A model generated the notes under the pieces. That model was not told where the DNA came from, did no database searches, and was given only the letters and a program-made list of their open reading frames with translations. The translations under genes and the position numbers were made by a program. From Firmicutes bacterium UBA3906 (GTDB taxonomy: Bacteria > Bacillota > Clostridia > Caldicoprobacterales > DTU083): DNA of 6,973 nucleotides. This document shows, in pieces, positions 1 through 6,051 of the stretch. The stretch is taken from positions 5,123 through 12,095 of the forward strand of contig DGFG01000083.1 of NCBI GenBank assembly GCA_002391555.1, given 5' to 3'. Every line of letters starts with the position of its first letter. The stretch's first letter is position 1.

Positions 1-58
1 CTGCCTTTGATTATTTTTGTAGCTTATTTACAGGCTAGCTTATAGTGCTAAAAAGCAG

Positions 59-1123
59 TTAAAACTTTTTGAGTTGCTCTAGTTGCTCATACTGGATTAT
101 GGCATCTATCATCTCGTCTATATCACCGTCTAAAAAGTTCTCTAGCTTGTAAAGGGTTAGGTTTATCCTGTGGTCAGTTACCCTGCCCTGGGGATAATTA
201 TAGGTCCTGATCCTTTCGCTCCTATCTCCGGTCCCTACCTGGCTCCTCCTGTTTTCAGCATACTCCTGCTCTAGCTCCTGCTGGGCAGCATCTAGGAGTC
301 TGGCCTTTAAAACCTTTAGGGCCTTTTCCTTGTTTTTAAGCTGGGATTTTTCATCCTGGCAGGTGACTACTAGGCCCGTAGGTAGGTGGGTGATTCGGAC
401 AGCTGAATCCGTCGTGTTTACACTCTGTCCCCCATGGCCTGATGACCTGAAGACATCAATCCTAAGATCATTTTGATTTATCTCTATGTCCACATCTTCA
501 GCCTCTGGCAAAACAGCTACTGTAGCTGTAGAGGTATGGATCCTACCCCCTGATTCGGTGGTGGGTATCCTCTGGACCCTGTGGACTCCACTTTCATATT
601 TAAGGCGGCTATAGGCCCCCTTGCCCTCAATTACAAAGATAAGCTCTTTTACGCCACCTATATCTGTATAGTTGGCAGACATAATATCGATCTTCCAGCC
701 CTGGCGTTCAGCATACCTGGAGTAGAGCCTAAAAAGGACTGCTCCAAAAAGAGCTGCTTCGTCTCCACCTGCTCCGCCCCTTATCTCCATGACAACGTTC
801 TTTTCATCCATTGGATCCTTTGGCAGCAGCAGTAGCTTTATCTTATGCTCAAGGGCCTCTAGTTCTTGCTCAAGGTCCTTTAGCTCAGCTTCTACCATTT
901 CCTTTAGTTCCTTGTCAGGGCCCTCCTCTAACATGGAACGGGTATCGGCTATCTCCTCCTTTAGGTCCTTGTATTCCCTAAAGGATTCTACTATCTGCTC
1001 TAGGGAGGAGTGTTCCTTTACAAAGGCCTGCCATTCATCCCGCCTGTTTATTACGTCAGGATCGGAGATAATTTGGCCTAGCTCCTCATATCTGTCTTCT
1101 ATAGCTTGTAGTCTATCAAACAT
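59..1123 (-). CDS. prfA: Peptide chain release factor 1 (RF1)
   Basis: Class I release factor that recognises UAA and UAG stop codons in the ribosomal A site and triggers peptidyl-tRNA hydrolysis in the cytoplasm. The 354-residue protein has the usual full RF1 length. The coiled N-terminal region (about 1-105) is followed by the RF1-type anticodon-like tripeptide PxT, here P-T-T at 187-189 within [14 protein letters not shown], and the catalytic GGQ at 231-233 in [17 protein letters not shown]. PxT, rather than the SPF of RF2, identifies RF1. Gln233 is the residue methylated by PrmC, whose gene lies just upstream. The ATG at 1123-1121 is preceded by AAGGGG (1139-1134) with 10 nt spacing; this ribosome-binding site overlaps the prmC stop codon, and the gap between the genes is 7 nt, so the two are surely co-transcribed. 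The stop is TAA. No frameshift or missing key residue is seen. Confidence 0.98.
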   Translation of the reverse strand: MFDRLQAIEDRYEELGQIISDPDVINRRDEWQAFVKEHSSLEQIVESFREYKDLKEEIADTRSMLEEGPDKELKEMVEAELKDLEQELEALEHKIKLLLLPKDPMDEKNVVMEIRGGAGGDEAALFGAVLFRLYSRYAERQGWKIDIMSANYTDIGGVKELIFVIEGKGAYSRLKYESGVHRVQRIPTTESGGRIHTSTATVAVLPEAEDVDIEINQNDLRIDVFRSSGHGGQSVNTTDSAVRITHLPTGLVVTCQDEKSQLKNKEKALKVLKARLLDAAQQELEQEYAENRRSQVGTGDRSERIRTYNYPQGRVTDHRINLTLYKLENFLDGDIDEMIDAIIQYEQLEQLKKF

Positions 1124-1130
1124 AAATAGA

Positions 1131-2006
1131 TTACCCCTTGTTTACTTTGTGAAATAATGCAATCCTGTCTATACCGGCTAAATCCTTTAGGATTTGGCCG
1201 CTAGAATAATTGCCTGTCCTTTTAAAAATGTCTTTTATATCAGAGGCTTGATCATGGCCCATTTCCATGGCCACAAGGCCTCCTGCCTTTAAATATATAC
1301 TTGCATTTTCTGCAATCTGCCTATAAAATTTTAGGCCATCTGCTCCCCCATCTAGGGCAGTTCTTGGTTCAAAGTCCCTAACCTCTGGCATAAGCCCTTC
1401 TATATCTTGGCTTTTAATATAAGGGGGGTTGGATACTATAATATCAAAATAAGCCTGATAAGAGTCTGCCTCAAGGGCAGCAAACATATCCGACCTTTTA
1501 AAGTCTATCCTATGGCTGACCCCATGCTTTATGGCGTTTTTTTCGGCCCTGTCTAGAGCCTCCTGGCTAATATCTATAGCTACAAGCCTTGATTGGGGCA
1601 GGTAATAGGCAAGGCTTACAGCTATGGCGCCACTGCCTGTTCCTATGTCAAGTAGCTTGACTGGCCTACCCTGGGCCTGGTCTATGATGTGCTTTACTAA
1701 AATTTCGGTCTCCCAGCGAGGGATTAGGACACTTTTGTCTAAGTCAAATCTTAGGCCCATAAATTCACGATAGGCTAGAATATATTGGATAGGCTCACCG
1801 GCAAGCCGCCTCTTAAGTAGGGCCATAAATTTATCTACTATGGAAGAGTCGAGTTTTTTTTGGGGTGAGCTATAAAGCTGGTGCCTGTCACAGGACAATA
1901 TATGGGATAAAAGCAACTCACTTTCTAGTCTTGCTGCCTCAACTCCCTTGGCCTGCAAGAGCCGTTGACCCTTGAGTATCAGGTCCATTAAGCTTTGCTT
2001 CACCAT
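1131..2006 (-). CDS. prmC: Peptide chain release factor N5-glutamine methyltransferase
   Basis: S-adenosylmethionine-dependent enzyme that methylates the side-chain amide of the GGQ glutamine in release factors, raising termination efficiency. With the start chosen here it has 291 residues, normal for the family. An N-terminal helical substrate-binding domain (about 1-80, with GEPIQYI at 70-76) is followed by a Rossmann-type methyltransferase domain. The SAM loop is DIGTGSG (120-126) and the catalytic motif is NPPY (193-196), followed by the family segment ending in EPRTALDGG. The reading frame is open up to an ATG at 2042, but the start at 2006 is preferred because a perfect AGGAGG (2021-2016) sits 9 nt upstream; an ATG at 2024 overlaps that site. 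The gene overlaps the 3' end of yqhQ by 68 nt and ends 7 nt before prfA, its substrate's gene. The stop is TAA. Confidence 0.96.
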   Translation of the reverse strand: MVKQSLMDLILKGQRLLQAKGVEAARLESELLLSHILSCDRHQLYSSPQKKLDSSIVDKFMALLKRRLAGEPIQYILAYREFMGLRFDLDKSVLIPRWETEILVKHIIDQAQGRPVKLLDIGTGSGAIAVSLAYYLPQSRLVAIDISQEALDRAEKNAIKHGVSHRIDFKRSDMFAALEADSYQAYFDIIVSNPPYIKSQDIEGLMPEVRDFEPRTALDGGADGLKFYRQIAENASIYLKAGGLVAMEMGHDQASDIKDIFKRTGNYSSGQILKDLAGIDRIALFHKVNKG

Positions 2007-2931
2007 CGGTTTCTTCCTCCTCATAGATGCCCATGGCTGCATTAAAGGCCCTTATTGCCACCTCTAACTGGTCATCATCTGGTTCACGGGTAGTCAGCTT
2101 TTGAAGTAATAGGCCAGGATATATAATGGCCCTTACTATAGCTGAGTCACTCCTGCCTGCTAGTCTGGTCACCTCATAGGATAGACCGGCTATGACCGGA
2201 AGTAAGAGTAGCCTGGTTATCACCCTTATCAAGATGTTTTCCCATCTTAAGAAAGAGAAAACCATTATGGATATAACCATTACAATTAGCAAAAAGGCAG
2301 TCCCGCATCGGGGATGAAGGGTAGTATACTTTCTAGCATTTTCTACAGTCAAGTCCTCTTCGTGCTCGTAGCAATGTATGGTCTTGTGCTCTGCTCCATG
2401 ATACTCAAAGACCCTTTTGATGTCCTTAATCTGGGATACAGCAATAATATAGGCTAAAAATATCATTATTCGAACTAGACCCTCTAGAATATTTACAACT
2501 ATATGATTTTCTATCCACCTTCTAAATAGGCTGGCTATCAGTGCTGGTAGTAATATAAATAGGCCCACTGAAAAAACCATAGCAAGTAGTATGGCAAAAA
2601 AGATGATAACATCATCTACATTTTTACCTAGCTTTTTGGCTATAAAGGTCTCAAACTTGGATGGCTTAAAGTCATCTGAGTCCTGATCTCCATATATTTC
2701 AGCAGAGTCCATAAGGGACCTTATCCCCTGGACCATGGCCTCACCAAAGCTAATAATCCCCCTAATGATGGGTAGCTTTAATATTGGGTGTCTATTACTG
2801 GCAGGATTTAGGGCCTTTCTTTTAACATCAATAGTCCCATCCTCGCACCTAACAGCGATAGCCATAGCATCGGGAGCCTTCATCATAACGCCTTCTAAGA
2901 CCGCCTGCCCGCCAACAGTACACTTTTTCAT
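1939..2931 (-). CDS. yqhQ: DUF1385 (YqhQ-like) integral membrane protein
   Basis: Family of unknown function, often listed as a predicted metal-dependent membrane protein. The 330-residue protein opens with the family signature GGQAVLEGVMMKAP (7-20). Hydrophobic segments at about 108-132, 145-166, 211-228 and 233-252 indicate a polytopic membrane protein without a cleaved signal peptide. Between the second and third segments lie conserved His/Cys/Glu clusters, HGAEHKTIHCYE (178-189) and LHPRCGT (205-211), which are plausible metal ligands. The family-typical C-terminus, TREPDDDQLEVAI (281-293), is followed by a polar, acidic tail of about 28 residues beginning YEEEETDG. Codons 309-330 overlap the start of prmC. 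The ATG at 2931 has GGCGGTG (2944-2938), one mismatch from GGAGGTG, 6 nt upstream. The stop is TGA. The place between rpmE and prmC is the usual one in clostridia and suggests only co-expression with translation genes; no reaction can be assigned. Confidence 0.93.
   Translation of the reverse strand: MKKCTVGGQAVLEGVMMKAPDAMAIAVRCEDGTIDVKRKALNPASNRHPILKLPIIRGIISFGEAMVQGIRSLMDSAEIYGDQDSDDFKPSKFETFIAKKLGKNVDDVIIFFAILLAMVFSVGLFILLPALIASLFRRWIENHIVVNILEGLVRIMIFLAYIIAVSQIKDIKRVFEYHGAEHKTIHCYEHEEDLTVENARKYTTLHPRCGTAFLLIVMVISIMVFSFLRWENILIRVITRLLLLPVIAGLSYEVTRLAGRSDSAIVRAIIYPGLLLQKLTTREPDDDQLEVAIRAFNAAMGIYEEEETDGEAKLNGPDTQGSTALAGQGS
2016..2021 (-). promoter_or_regulatory. Ribosome-binding site of prmC
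   Basis: A consensus AGGAGG lies 9 nt before the ATG at 2006. It decides the prmC start in favour of 2006 over the upstream ATGs at 2024 and 2042. The same bases are read in the yqhQ frame as part of a run of four glutamate codons (residues 304-307). Confidence 0.85.
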
Positions 2932-2992
2932 ATATTACACCGCCCTATATGATAATAAGACTGGTAACCCTAGCTCTTATAACCATTATTAT

Positions 2993-3023
2993 AAAAAATA
3001 CAGACCAGGTGAACCCCAATCTG
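2993..3023 (-). terminator. Probable intrinsic terminator or attenuator after rpmE
   Basis: Starting 23 nt after the rpmE stop codon, the minus-strand RNA can form a 9-bp stem CAGAUUGGG / CCUGGUCUG (arms 3023-3015 and 3009-3001) with a 5-nt loop. It is followed by UA and then six U (2998-2993). Three of the nine pairs are G-U wobbles, although A-U/G-U pairs with the flanking bases can lengthen the stem. The position fits a terminator. Its weakness fits partial read-through into yqhQ-prmC-prfA, for which I see no convincing separate promoter. Confidence 0.5.
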
Positions 3024-3046
3024 CATTTCAGGTCAAACTTTTACCT

Positions 3047-3256
3047 TTACTCTTGGTCTTGCATGCCATATTTCTTTAAGAAACGCTCAACACGACCGCC
3101 TGTGTCAACCAGTTTTTGCTTACCTGTATAGAAAGGGTGGCATTTTGAACATATCTCAACTCGGATTTCCTTTTTAGTTGAGCCTGTTGTAAATGTCTCG
3201 CCGCATGCACATCTAACCTCTGCCTGTGTGTACTCTGGATGTATGTTAGCCTTCAT
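3047..3256 (-). CDS. rpmE: 50S ribosomal protein L31, zinc-binding type
   Basis: Small protein of the large ribosomal subunit, contacting the central protuberance and the bridge to the 30S subunit. The 69-residue sequence carries the L31 hallmarks: IHPEY near the N-terminus (5-9), the zinc ligands CAC at 16-18 and CSKC at 36-39 (the C+ form), then HPFYTGKQK (40-48) and a basic C-terminal helix. The zinc-free paralogue used under zinc starvation lacks these cysteines, so this is the zinc-replete type. The frame is open to a GTG at 3265, but that GTG is itself part of the ribosome-binding site AAAGAGGTG. The ATG at 3256 is therefore the start, and it gives the usual family N-terminus (MKANIHPEY). 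The gene lies between rho and yqhQ and has its own promoter at 3355-3383. Confidence 0.97.
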   Translation of the reverse strand: MKANIHPEYTQAEVRCACGETFTTGSTKKEIRVEICSKCHPFYTGKQKLVDTGGRVERFLKKYGMQDQE

Positions 3257-3262
3257 TGAATT

Positions 3263-3271
3263 CACCTCTTT
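3263..3271 (-). promoter_or_regulatory. Ribosome-binding site of rpmE
   Basis: AAAGAGGTG ends 6 nt before the ATG at 3256. Its last three bases are the in-frame GTG at 3265-3263, so that GTG cannot be the real initiator and the protein is three residues shorter than the longest ORF. Confidence 0.85.
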
Positions 3272-3354
3272 CGTAAAATGGTCCCTAGTATATTTTTAAA
3301 TACTCCTTAGTCTTAAAACAATTTGTAAAACCGCTTGTAATTATTAACTTAGAC

Positions 3355-3383
3355 ATTATAGCATACTCTTATTTTACATGCAA
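3355..3383 (-). promoter_or_regulatory. Extended -10 promoter of rpmE
   Basis: The minus strand has TATAAT (3360-3355) preceded directly by TGC, giving the extended -10 motif TGnTATAAT. A weak -35 TTGCAT (3383-3378) lies exactly 17 nt upstream. Transcription would start near 3348, leaving a leader of about 90 nt before the rpmE ATG. This makes rpmE expressible independently of rho. Confidence 0.6.
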
Positions 3384-3495
3384 TATCAAATACTACAAGG
3401 GACTAAATTTTACAAATAGACTAGGCCTATCTAATAAGAACTTTTCTTATAGACCTTTTATCAGTTTTTTTACCACTTTTGTTTAAGAGTCTTGT

Positions 3496-5172
3496 TTAAT
3501 ACCGATCATTATTTAGGTAGCCTTCCTTGTCAGCTATCCTAAAGTGTTCGAGCATAAGGTCGATAAATTCATCATTGGTATTGGTCCTCATAAGGTCATT
3601 TATAATGATCTCAGTTACCCGGTCAGGCCTGCCTTCGGAAAGGTTTTTCCTGATTGCCCATACACCCTCTAGCTCCTTTTGGCTCATCAGGAGCTCTTCT
3701 CTACGGGTACCAGACTTGTAGATATCAACCGCAGGGAATATTCTCTTTTCACTCATCTTTCTGTCAAGGTGAATCTCCATATTACCAGTGCCCTTGAACT
3801 CCTCGTAAATAACATCATCCATCCTAGACCCGGTCTCAACTAGGGCAGTAGCAATAATGGTCAGGCTGCCGCCTTCTTCGATATTACGGGCAGAACCAAA
3901 AAAGCGTTTTGGCTTGTGCAGGGCGGAGGAATCAAGACCACCTGATAGGATCCTGCCGGTTGAAGGCACTGTCTGGTTGTAAGCCCTAGCTAGTCTTGTG
4001 ATGCTGTCTAGCAAAATAACAACATCCCTTTTTTGCTCAACCAAGCGCTGGGCACGCTCTAGTACCATCTCTGCAACCTTGGTATGGTGCTCTGGTAATT
4101 CGTCAAAGGTTGAATAGACAACATCACCGTCTATGGACCTTTGCATATCTGTAACCTCTTCGGGCCTTTCATCGATAAGTAATACAATTAAGTATATATC
4201 GGGATAATTAACTGATATGTTATTGGCTATATTTTTAAGAAGAGTTGTTTTCCCTGCCTTTGGAGGAGAAACAATAAGTCCCCTTTGACCCATACCTATA
4301 GGTGATACAAGGTCAATTAGCCTTGTGGCCAGGTCCTTGGTGTTTCTTTTGTTCTCTAAGGTGATTCTCTTGTTTGGATAAATGGGGGTTAATTCTTCAA
4401 AGGGCCTACGGTTGATAGTCAGCTCTGGGTCCATGCCATTTACAGCAGTAACATAAAGTAGGGCCTTATACTTGTCGCTTTCCTTGGTCCGCCTGGTCTT
4501 GCCCTTGACAAGGTCGCCTGTTTTTAGGCTAAACCGCCTGATCTGAGACTGGGAAATATATATGTCATTGTTGCCAGCTAGGTAGTTGTCATACCTTAGA
4601 AAGCCGTAACCATCTGGCATTATCTCGAGTACCCCTTCTGCCTCTGCCACATCGTCTTGGCTTAAGAGCTCGGGTATTGCAGGATTGGAAGTGTTGTAAT
4701 ACTTGCGGGCATAGGCAACTTTTTTGCTTATATCATCGCTTTGCCTTTGGTCCCTGTCAGTATCATCTGTCTCTTGTGAAACAGAACCATTGTCTGAATC
4801 GTTTTTACCCTTTCCATTATCCGGGCCGGCCCCTTGTTCCTTTGTAGCCTGTTCTTCCTTGTCCTGGCTGGCCACCGTTTTACGCGACCTGCCCCTCTTA
4901 GTAGGCTCTGCCTTTTCTGCTTTACCTTCTGTGCTTGCCTTTGTAGCCTTTGCAGCCTTTCCGCTCCTACTGCTTGTCTTTTTTGTGTCTGCTGCAGGCT
5001 CTTTATCATCCTTGGGTAAATTACCCTGGTTTTTCGCCATCTCTGTTAGTTTTCCCTGTATAAGGTCTACTAGCTCGGCCTTTTTATACTTGGTGATGGA
5101 TTTGATACCAAGCTTTTTGCCAAATTCACGTAGCTCAAGTATGGTGTTGTTGCTTAAATTCGTATAATCCAA
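3496..5172 (-). CDS. rho: Transcription termination factor Rho
   Basis: Hexameric RNA-dependent ATPase/helicase that loads on C-rich, unstructured RNA and releases transcripts. Of 558 residues (E. coli Rho has 419), the Rho_N helical domain spans about 5-45. A low-complexity, presumably disordered insertion follows (about 46-150). The primary RNA-binding cold-shock-like domain (about 175-247) has DGYGFLR at 187-193. The ATPase core has the Walker [11 protein letters not shown] (301-310), LLIDERPEE (331-339, equivalent to the E. coli D210-R212 region), Walker B VVILLDS (384-390), the Q-loop/secondary RNA site [15 protein letters not shown] (411-425) and EEGGSLTI (432-439), a bicyclomycin-contact region. 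All core motifs are intact. The start is TTG at 5172, 10 nt after AGAGAGG (5189-5183); it places the Rho_N domain at the N-terminus, and the next in-frame Met is residue 45, inside the protein. The stop is TAA. The gene is probably driven from 5516-5544 with a long leader. Confidence 0.97.
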   Translation of the reverse strand: MDYTNLSNNTILELREFGKKLGIKSITKYKKAELVDLIQGKLTEMAKNQGNLPKDDKEPAADTKKTSSRSGKAAKATKASTEGKAEKAEPTKRGRSRKTVASQDKEEQATKEQGAGPDNGKGKNDSDNGSVSQETDDTDRDQRQSDDISKKVAYARKYYNTSNPAIPELLSQDDVAEAEGVLEIMPDGYGFLRYDNYLAGNNDIYISQSQIRRFSLKTGDLVKGKTRRTKESDKYKALLYVTAVNGMDPELTINRRPFEELTPIYPNKRITLENKRNTKDLATRLIDLVSPIGMGQRGLIVSPPKAGKTTLLKNIANNISVNYPDIYLIVLLIDERPEEVTDMQRSIDGDVVYSTFDELPEHHTKVAEMVLERAQRLVEQKRDVVILLDSITRLARAYNQTVPSTGRILSGGLDSSALHKPKRFFGSARNIEEGGSLTIIATALVETGSRMDDVIYEEFKGTGNMEIHLDRKMSEKRIFPAVDIYKSGTRREELLMSQKELEGVWAIRKNLSEGRPDRVTEIIINDLMRTNTNDEFIDLMLEHFRIADKEGYLNNDRY

Positions 5173-5182
5173 AACATCTTTA

Positions 5183-5190
5183 CCTCTCTT
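5183..5190 (-). promoter_or_regulatory. Ribosome-binding site of rho (serves TTG and an out-of-frame ATG)
   Basis: AAGAGAGG lies 10 nt upstream of the rho TTG (5172) and 5 nt upstream of an ATG at 5177. That ATG is in another frame and opens a 7-codon ORF ending in TAA at 5156-5154. The TTG is taken as the rho start because only its frame continues into the conserved Rho_N domain. Confidence 0.6.
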
Positions 5191-5305
5191 TCATTGCGAT
5201 TAATTCTATAATTCAACATTATTGTACAAATAAATGGACACTAAGGCAGGATAGCAGAGATAGCCCCCTATTCAAAAGGTAGAATAATGTTGTATGTTAA
5301 ACTTT

Positions 5306-5428
5306 TTATAATTTTTTATTATATTTTCTGATAAGTAACCAAGGATACGAGTACAACTCATTAAACAAGGTTATATCTGAAGCTACTTGATTAATCATAT
5401 TTTTGCCAACTACAGGATATTCATCCAT
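5306..5428 (-). CDS. Possible small ORF (40 codons) in the rho leader, unrecognised
   Basis: The ATG at 5428 opens 40 codons ending in TAA. The peptide begins MDEYPVVGKNMINQVASD and ends SYPWLLIRKYNKKL, with a mixed, protein-like composition (Pro, Trp and Gly present, aromatic residues in the second half) and no transmembrane segment. It resembles no family I know. A GTG directly precedes the ATG, but no Shine-Dalgarno sequence is visible; the upstream bases are AT-rich, and an in-frame TAA lies just before the GTG. It could be a leader peptide, a remnant of a lost gene, or a chance ORF in AT-rich DNA. Chance is the default. Confidence 0.2.
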   Translation of the reverse strand: MDEYPVVGKNMINQVASDITLFNELYSYPWLLIRKYNKKL

Positions 5429-5515
5429 CACTTATAATAATATTGTTTAATTGAACTGTTTAAATTCATAATTCGCTATAGGAACTTGTAAATTAAACTA
5501 TAGAATCTATTTCCT

Positions 5516-5544
5516 ATAATAATATATTAGGAGCCCTTAGTCAA
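5516..5544 (-). promoter_or_regulatory. Probable sigma-A promoter of rho
   Basis: On the minus strand TTGACT (5544-5539, 5 of 6 matches to TTGACA) and TATTAT (5521-5516, 5 of 6 to TATAAT) are separated by exactly 17 nt. The site lies just past the terminator of the murI unit, where a new transcription unit should begin, with an expected start near 5509. It is the best promoter match between 5173 and 5565. Confidence 0.65.
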
Positions 5545-5564
5545 ATAATATTTGGCTTTTTCCT

Positions 5565-5602
5565 AAAAAAGTAACATGCTAGGCAAAAGCCTAGCATATT
5601 AC
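5565..5602 (-). terminator. Strong intrinsic terminator of the murI-DUF1934 unit
   Basis: Minus-strand RNA forms a 14-bp hairpin: arms 5602-5589 and 5584-5571, core AUGCUAGGC / GCCUAGCAU, one G-U pair, UUUU loop. It is followed directly by six U (5570-5565). It begins 8 nt after the DUF1934 stop codon, and no T-tract follows on the plus strand, so it acts in the minus direction only. Confidence 0.92.
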
Positions 5603-5610
5603 CATAATAA

Positions 5611-6027
5611 TCACTTGTAAAATAGGGATAGCTCATTTGAACTGACATGCTTGCCATCAATACCAAGCTGGTACTTAACATCTAGCTTGCCTTCATTCTC
5701 ACTTATCTGATGATCAATTGTAGTTGGATATATCTCCATTACAACAGGTCCTAGTGGTGTATTGGTACTATTTATGTACTTTTTGCCCTTTTCAAATAAA
5801 AACTGTGATGGGTGGGCACCAATCCTCTCCATCATAATACTATCGTCTTTTATAGAAATTTGGGTCTTGGTACCTTCCATACCAGATAGCTCACTTTCCT
5901 CGTATTCAATAAAATAAACGTCATCTATCTTGTATAACTTGCCCTGTGTAATCAATTCTATGGAGCTTCCCTCGCCTTTGGCATTGTAGTGCTTGCCCTT
6001 TATGTTTAAAAGTATGTTCTTATCCAT
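5611..6027 (-). CDS. DUF1934 (YwiB-like) beta-barrel protein, function unknown
   Basis: A 138-residue soluble protein of the DUF1934 family, whose B. subtilis member is YwiB and which adopts a calycin-like beta-barrel; no biochemical role is established. The recognisable core is the segment from YFIEYEESELSG through MEGTKT (38-55), with alternating hydrophobic/polar strands before and after. GAHPSQFLFEKGKKY (70-84) and a tail of predicted strands complete the barrel. There is no signal peptide or membrane segment. The frame is open to a GTG at 6036, but that GTG is part of AGGGGTG, the ribosome-binding site for the ATG at 6027, so the shorter start is chosen. It follows murI after 24 nt and is closed by a strong terminator, so it is the last gene of that unit. 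Linkage to cell-wall synthesis is positional only. Confidence 0.9.
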   Translation of the reverse strand: MDKNILLNIKGKHYNAKGEGSSIELITQGKLYKIDDVYFIEYEESELSGMEGTKTQISIKDDSIMMERIGAHPSQFLFEKGKKYINSTNTPLGPVVMEIYPTTIDHQISENEGKLDVKYQLGIDGKHVSSNELSLFYK

Positions 6028-6033
6028 TGGCGT

Positions 6034-6040
6034 CACCCCT
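6034..6040 (-). promoter_or_regulatory. Ribosome-binding site of the DUF1934 gene
   Basis: AGGGGTG, preceded by a run of A, has its GGGG 8 nt from the ATG at 6027. The in-frame GTG at 6036-6034 lies inside this site and would have no spacing, so 6027 is the start. Confidence 0.8.
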
Positions 6041-6051
6041 TTTTTTGTTTT

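Larger units (their letters stand above)
5173..5509 (-). other. Long AT-rich 5' leader region of rho
   Basis: This is the untranslated stretch expected between the promoter at 5516-5544 and the rho start, about 337 nt. It contains a perfect 10-bp inverted repeat (CAACATTATT at 5292-5283 and AATAATGTTG at 5223-5214 on the minus strand), a G5 run followed by a C/T-rich, G-poor patch (5263-5228), and one possible 40-codon ORF (5428-5306). I recognise no known riboswitch, T-box or ribosomal-protein leader in it. Leader-mediated autoregulation of rho is known in other bacteria; its use here is inference. Part of the region could instead be decayed coding sequence. Confidence 0.45.

Noticed and set aside
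1..58. Terminator or start of the next gene downstream of prfA
   Set aside because: Only 4-bp stems with no T-tract are visible. AAAGG near the window edge could be a ribosome-binding site for a gene outside, but no start codon is within the window.
581..1157. Two overlapping plus-strand open frames opposite prfA (581-835 and 789-1157)
   Set aside because: Both mirror the conserved prfA frame; the second is a Ser-rich artefact of Glu/Leu-rich coiled-coil codons read in reverse.
2007..2042. N-terminal extension of prmC to the ATG at 2042
   Set aside because: The ATG at 2006 has a consensus AGGAGG at 9 nt; the extension (MQPWASMRRKKP) is not family-like and would include the ribosome-binding site itself.
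2735..3131. Plus-strand open frames of 114 and 60 codons opposite the yqhQ start and rpmE end
   Set aside because: They cross two real genes and the terminator hairpin, have no recognisable domain and no plausible promoter.
3430..3453. AT-rich hairpin 43 nt after the rho stop codon as a rho-gene terminator
   Set aside because: The stem (about 10 bp with one bulge) is not followed by a T-tract on the minus strand, so it does not qualify as an intrinsic terminator; it may only stabilise the 3' end.
4724..5167. 147-codon open frame on the plus strand opposite the 5' part of rho, plus further alternate-frame ORFs there
   Set aside because: It is the mirror of the low-complexity Lys/Ala/Asp/Ser-rich rho insertion; the product is a Ser/Leu/Phe/Pro-rich string with no domain, and the rho frame is clearly the coding one.
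5529..5564. Second hairpin (AGCC/GGCT plus AGG/CCT) just past the murI-unit terminator
   Set aside because: Short, heavily bulged pairing that overlaps the rho promoter; no T-tract follows, so it is probably coincidental.
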